Positions 39,008 to 41,316 of a stretch of DNA of 41,316 bases are shown in pieces. A model generated the notes under the pieces. It saw only the letters and a program-made list of their open reading frames with translations. It had not been told where the DNA came from and searched no databases. The position numbers and the translations under genes were made by a program. Source of the DNA: Bacteriovoracaceae bacterium UBA6261 (GTDB taxonomy: Bacteria; Bdellovibrionota; Bacteriovoracia; Bacteriovoracales; Bacteriovoracaceae); NCBI GenBank assembly GCA_002440825.1, contig DJVH01000082.1, positions 1 to 41,316 on the forward strand, read 5' to 3'. Positions within the stretch are counted from its first letter, which is position 1. Every line of letters starts with the position of its first letter.

Positions 39008-39158
39008 AAGCGAGACCCTTGTAAGTGAGAAATATAGTCTACCGGACTAATCGGTTATTTTTTTAAAGAACTTAAATTTGGCCAATTTACGGGGGATTGG
39101 GAATCTCTTATTATAATATCACTGCCTTACTTTTATGGCTGATAACCCGGGATGTTTT

Positions 39159-39680
39159 ATGAAAACCGTACTTTTGTTTTTAGCTCTCATTGCTTCAGCG
39201 ACAACATTGGCGGATGACAACTGCAAAACTCTTAAGGCCTGTGCCGACTGGGCAACAGCAAAAACGGGAATAAAATACGAATTGGGAAAATTTGAAAAGC
39301 GCGGGCTTAAGATTGATAAAGAGTTTTCACTCGCTGATGGCGATGTCGATTTTCTTTTCAACTATATACTTCAAAACAATGATTTGATCCGCTTAAAACG
39401 CGAGAACGGATCTTATCAGATCATCAATGCGCGTGAGATGAAAGATTTTCAGTTTCCTGCCGTGAAAGCTGAAGAGATTCCTTCGACTCTGGATTATTTT
39501 TCGGTGGAGTTTGTGCTGGCAAGTAAAGAGCGTGTTTCAAATGCCCGTATCATTCTTAAGAAAGCTCTCGGTAAAAATGGAAGATTGCTCGAAGTGTCTG
39601 ATGCTCCAAAACTTCAGGTGCTTGAGACAGGTCTTCAGTTGAATGCGATTAAGCTGATGATCAATGAGCTGAATAAATAA
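39159..39680 (+). CDS. Exported protein resembling the N0-N1 domains of secretins
   Basis: 173 aa from ATG at 39159, starting the signal peptide (MKTVLLFLALIASATTLA). Two halves resemble secretin N-terminal domains: residues ~20-85 (a TGIKYELGKFEKRGLKIDKE segment followed by DGDVDFLFNYIL, like N0) and ~105-173 (SVEFVLASKERVSNARIIL, then KLQVLETGLQLNAIKLMINEL, like an N1 ring-building domain). No secretin barrel follows, so it would be a lone periplasmic N0-N1 unit. This is similarity by eye. TATAAT at 39112-39117 may be its -10. The end overlaps the convergent gene by 20 bases. Confidence 0.6.
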   Translation: MKTVLLFLALIASATTLADDNCKTLKACADWATAKTGIKYELGKFEKRGLKIDKEFSLADGDVDFLFNYILQNNDLIRLKRENGSYQIINAREMKDFQFPAVKAEEIPSTLDYFSVEFVLASKERVSNARIILKKALGKNGRLLEVSDAPKLQVLETGLQLNAIKLMINELNK

Positions 39681-41316
39681 CTTTTCCGAATTTTTCGCCT
39701 TCACCTTTTATGCTGGATTTGAAAGCTGATTCAATCGTTTTGATTTCTTCAGGTGTAAACTCTTTTCCGCCTAAGATAAGATTGAAAACGCCTCCTTTCT
39801 CAGCAGGAACATAGTCTATAGCCGTGATGAATTTTTTTGCTTCAGCATCAGAAATTTTTTCAATGCCGATGATTTTTGAGCGGATATCTTTTTCAACAGT
39901 TTCTGCGCGAACGATACGTTTCGATCGTTCTGCAGCTGGAATGACTTTTCCTTCAGCGTAGGTTGAAGAGACGAAAGTCACCCGGAACTTGGAGGGATCA
40001 GCTGAAGTGGCCAGAGACTGAACGAGTTTTGCTTTGTCGGCATCACCCCAACTGCGAGTTCCAGGCATAAAAATTCCATCGTCACCGGAAAACTGGGGCG
40101 CTTTTTTATCTGCATTGTCGACACTGGAAACGGCTTTGCGGAAAACATCCTTCGCTTCTTCCATTTCACGGGTCACCTGGTTTACTCCCGATTGCATTTT
40201 AGTAAAGCTATCGTGCAATTTCTTTTCCACACTGCCTGTAGAAGTGACTTCGGTCAGTGCTTTCATTTGTTCTTGAATATTGTCCACACCGATTCCGGCG
40301 AAATCGATCGAAACGATTCCTTTCCGTGCTTCTTTCAGATCAATGGCCACGCGTTCAGAAGAAAATAGAGGAGGGGAAAGCGAATCGACTTTTTGGAAAT
40401 AACCAGCAAGAGTCCGGGCAGTTTCACTATCCAGTTTTTCTCCGAACATTTCCTGAGTTTTAGAAGAAATTTTTGACAAAAATTCTTCTTCCGTCTGAAA
40501 ATCTCCTGATTTTATTTTTCTCAAAATTCCAATCATAGATTTGGATGGAATAATGTTTCCATTGTCTGCTGTTTCCAGAATTCTTTTTTCAATGAGATTC
40601 TTCTGTGTGCTGAGAGCTTTTCTTGTCTGTTCAATGCTGTCTATTTCTTTTGAAAGAGCACCGCTGTGTTCTTTGAAAGTGTTGAGCTTGGGTGGATTGA
40701 CTGTAGAGCCTGCATTTTTGCGGGCAGAACGTGCGGCCATGTTGGCTTCAAGAGCGTTTTCACCTGAACCGCCCAAAAACCAGGTGGCAGGATCAGCGAG
40801 ACTGTCGGTTCTCGGAGGGAGATCTTTGCGGATTTGATTCATTAAAGGATCAGCATAAAAATCTTTATTGGTTTTTTTATACAACTCCGCCAGCAATTTT
40901 TCGAATTTGGCAGGATCATCGCCTGGTTTCAGTTCAAGCCTGATCCGGTAAGATTTGTAATCTTTATATTCGCCGCCAAGTCTCTCCATAAGTTCAGGAA
41001 AGTCTCTGAGATTTTCATTGAATTTTACAAAGAATGAATTATTGAGAGCATCGACTGCCGTTTTTTCTTTGAAAATTTCGTCATTGAGTTTTTTCTGAAC
41101 AGAGTTTTCCACATCGAAATAGAGAACTTTGCCATCTTTTCGAAGGAGATCTGTCTCTATTTTAGCCATGAATTCTCTATTCGCGCCTGAAGGAAGTTTT
41201 AATTCTTTGCCGTATTTTGTTTTGAAGGCTTCAAGTCCTGTTGGGGCTTTTTCCGGCACTTTGGTCTTAACAGCAGGAGATGGGACTTCCTCTTTTTTCC
41301 CTAATAATCTGGCGTA
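39661..41316 (-). CDS. Large protein of unknown function (5' end outside window)
   Basis: The frame is open through the last base of the window, so at least 550 residues are seen and the start lies beyond it; GTG at 41259 is in frame but is not needed. I do not recognise a family. The visible part is charged and helical, with a coiled-coil-like stretch (ALSKEIDSIEQTRKALSTQK and on) and no membrane segment, cysteine or catalytic motif. A hinge around TWFLGGSGENALEAN separates two helical regions. Its last 20 bases overlap the convergent secretin-N-like gene. Confidence 0.7.
   Translation of the reverse strand, partial: YARLLGKKEEVPSPAVKTKVPEKAPTGLEAFKTKYGKELKLPSGANREFMAKIETDLLRKDGKVLYFDVENSVQKKLNDEIFKEKTAVDALNNSFFVKFNENLRDFPELMERLGGEYKDYKSYRIRLELKPGDDPAKFEKLLAELYKKTNKDFYADPLMNQIRKDLPPRTDSLADPATWFLGGSGENALEANMAARSARKNAGSTVNPPKLNTFKEHSGALSKEIDSIEQTRKALSTQKNLIEKRILETADNGNIIPSKSMIGILRKIKSGDFQTEEEFLSKISSKTQEMFGEKLDSETARTLAGYFQKVDSLSPPLFSSERVAIDLKEARKGIVSIDFAGIGVDNIQEQMKALTEVTSTGSVEKKLHDSFTKMQSGVNQVTREMEEAKDVFRKAVSSVDNADKKAPQFSGDDGIFMPGTRSWGDADKAKLVQSLATSADPSKFRVTFVSSTYAEGKVIPAAERSKRIVRAETVEKDIRSKIIGIEKISDAEAKKFITAIDYVPAEKGGVFNLILGGKEFTPEEIKTIESAFKSSIKGEGEKFGKVIYSAH

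Overview
The window looks like chromosomal DNA from a Bdellovibrionota-type bacterium, most likely a Bacteriovorax/Peredibacter relative. The base composition is moderately AT-rich by eye. The evidence is a TIGR02147-type regulator next to a secreted protein with a GSSGGG...C...NG...ELLDVYE segment, a PrkA-type kinase, many small exported proteins and lipoproteins, and two exported GH25 lysozymes. This lineage call is inference; there is no 16S gene here. No insertion sequence, integrase, prophage or CRISPR array is visible. Genes are densely packed, many strong terminators share a GGCCGG/GCCCGG stem, and four convergent gene pairs overlap at their 3' ends.

Layout. 1-8.1 kb: end of an M13-like zinc peptidase, an exported L,D-transpeptidase, a Nudix protein with an altered catalytic box, an exported tandem AhpD-like protein, a GFA-family protein, ThpR, a frameshifted DUF2339 membrane protein, a small acidic protein, a lipocalin and an extradiol (DODA-type) dioxygenase. 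8.1-14.3 kb: a LuxR-type HTH protein, an orphan CpaF-like ATPase with a degraded active site, RecQ, a small membrane protein and two paralogous GH25 lysozymes that share an upstream DNA block. 14.3-18.2 kb: a hemolysin-III protein; a two-gene operon of flavin-binding-fold proteins, one with GAF and winged-helix domains and a late frameshift; divergent from it, an NmrA-like protein with a small cytochrome c. 18.3-23.3 kb: an unknown membrane protein, a ParD-like/methionine aminopeptidase pair, the TIGR02147 regulator and its divergent secreted neighbour, tRNA-His, and an exported protein.

23.2-26.1 kb: a HAD phosphatase, an arsC-acr3 arsenic module behind a promoter with MerR-type geometry, and an exported tyrosine phosphatase. 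26.2-32.2 kb: one long minus-strand cluster prkA > rluA-like > cysD > cysNC, coupling a PrkA kinase to PAPS synthesis. 32.3-34.3 kb: a membrane-anchored SUMF1-fold protein overlapping a cysteine-rich lipoprotein. 34.3-37.6 kb: an operon rhodanese > nadA > cysteine desulfurase > lipoprotein, i.e. quinolinate synthase with its sulfur supply. 37.8-41.3 kb: three uncharacterised proteins, one resembling the N0-N1 part of a secretin, one running off the window.

Most notable points: a 20-bp-spaced MerR-like promoter in front of arsC with no ArsR nearby; a near-perfect 26-bp inverted repeat between the TIGR02147 gene and its neighbour; the ParD-like/map operon; several genes whose -10 hexamer lies about six bases before the ATG with no usual ribosome-binding site (possible leaderless mRNAs); a CpaF-like ATPase lacking the usual catalytic residues; and two frameshifts that each cut off a recognisable C-terminus.
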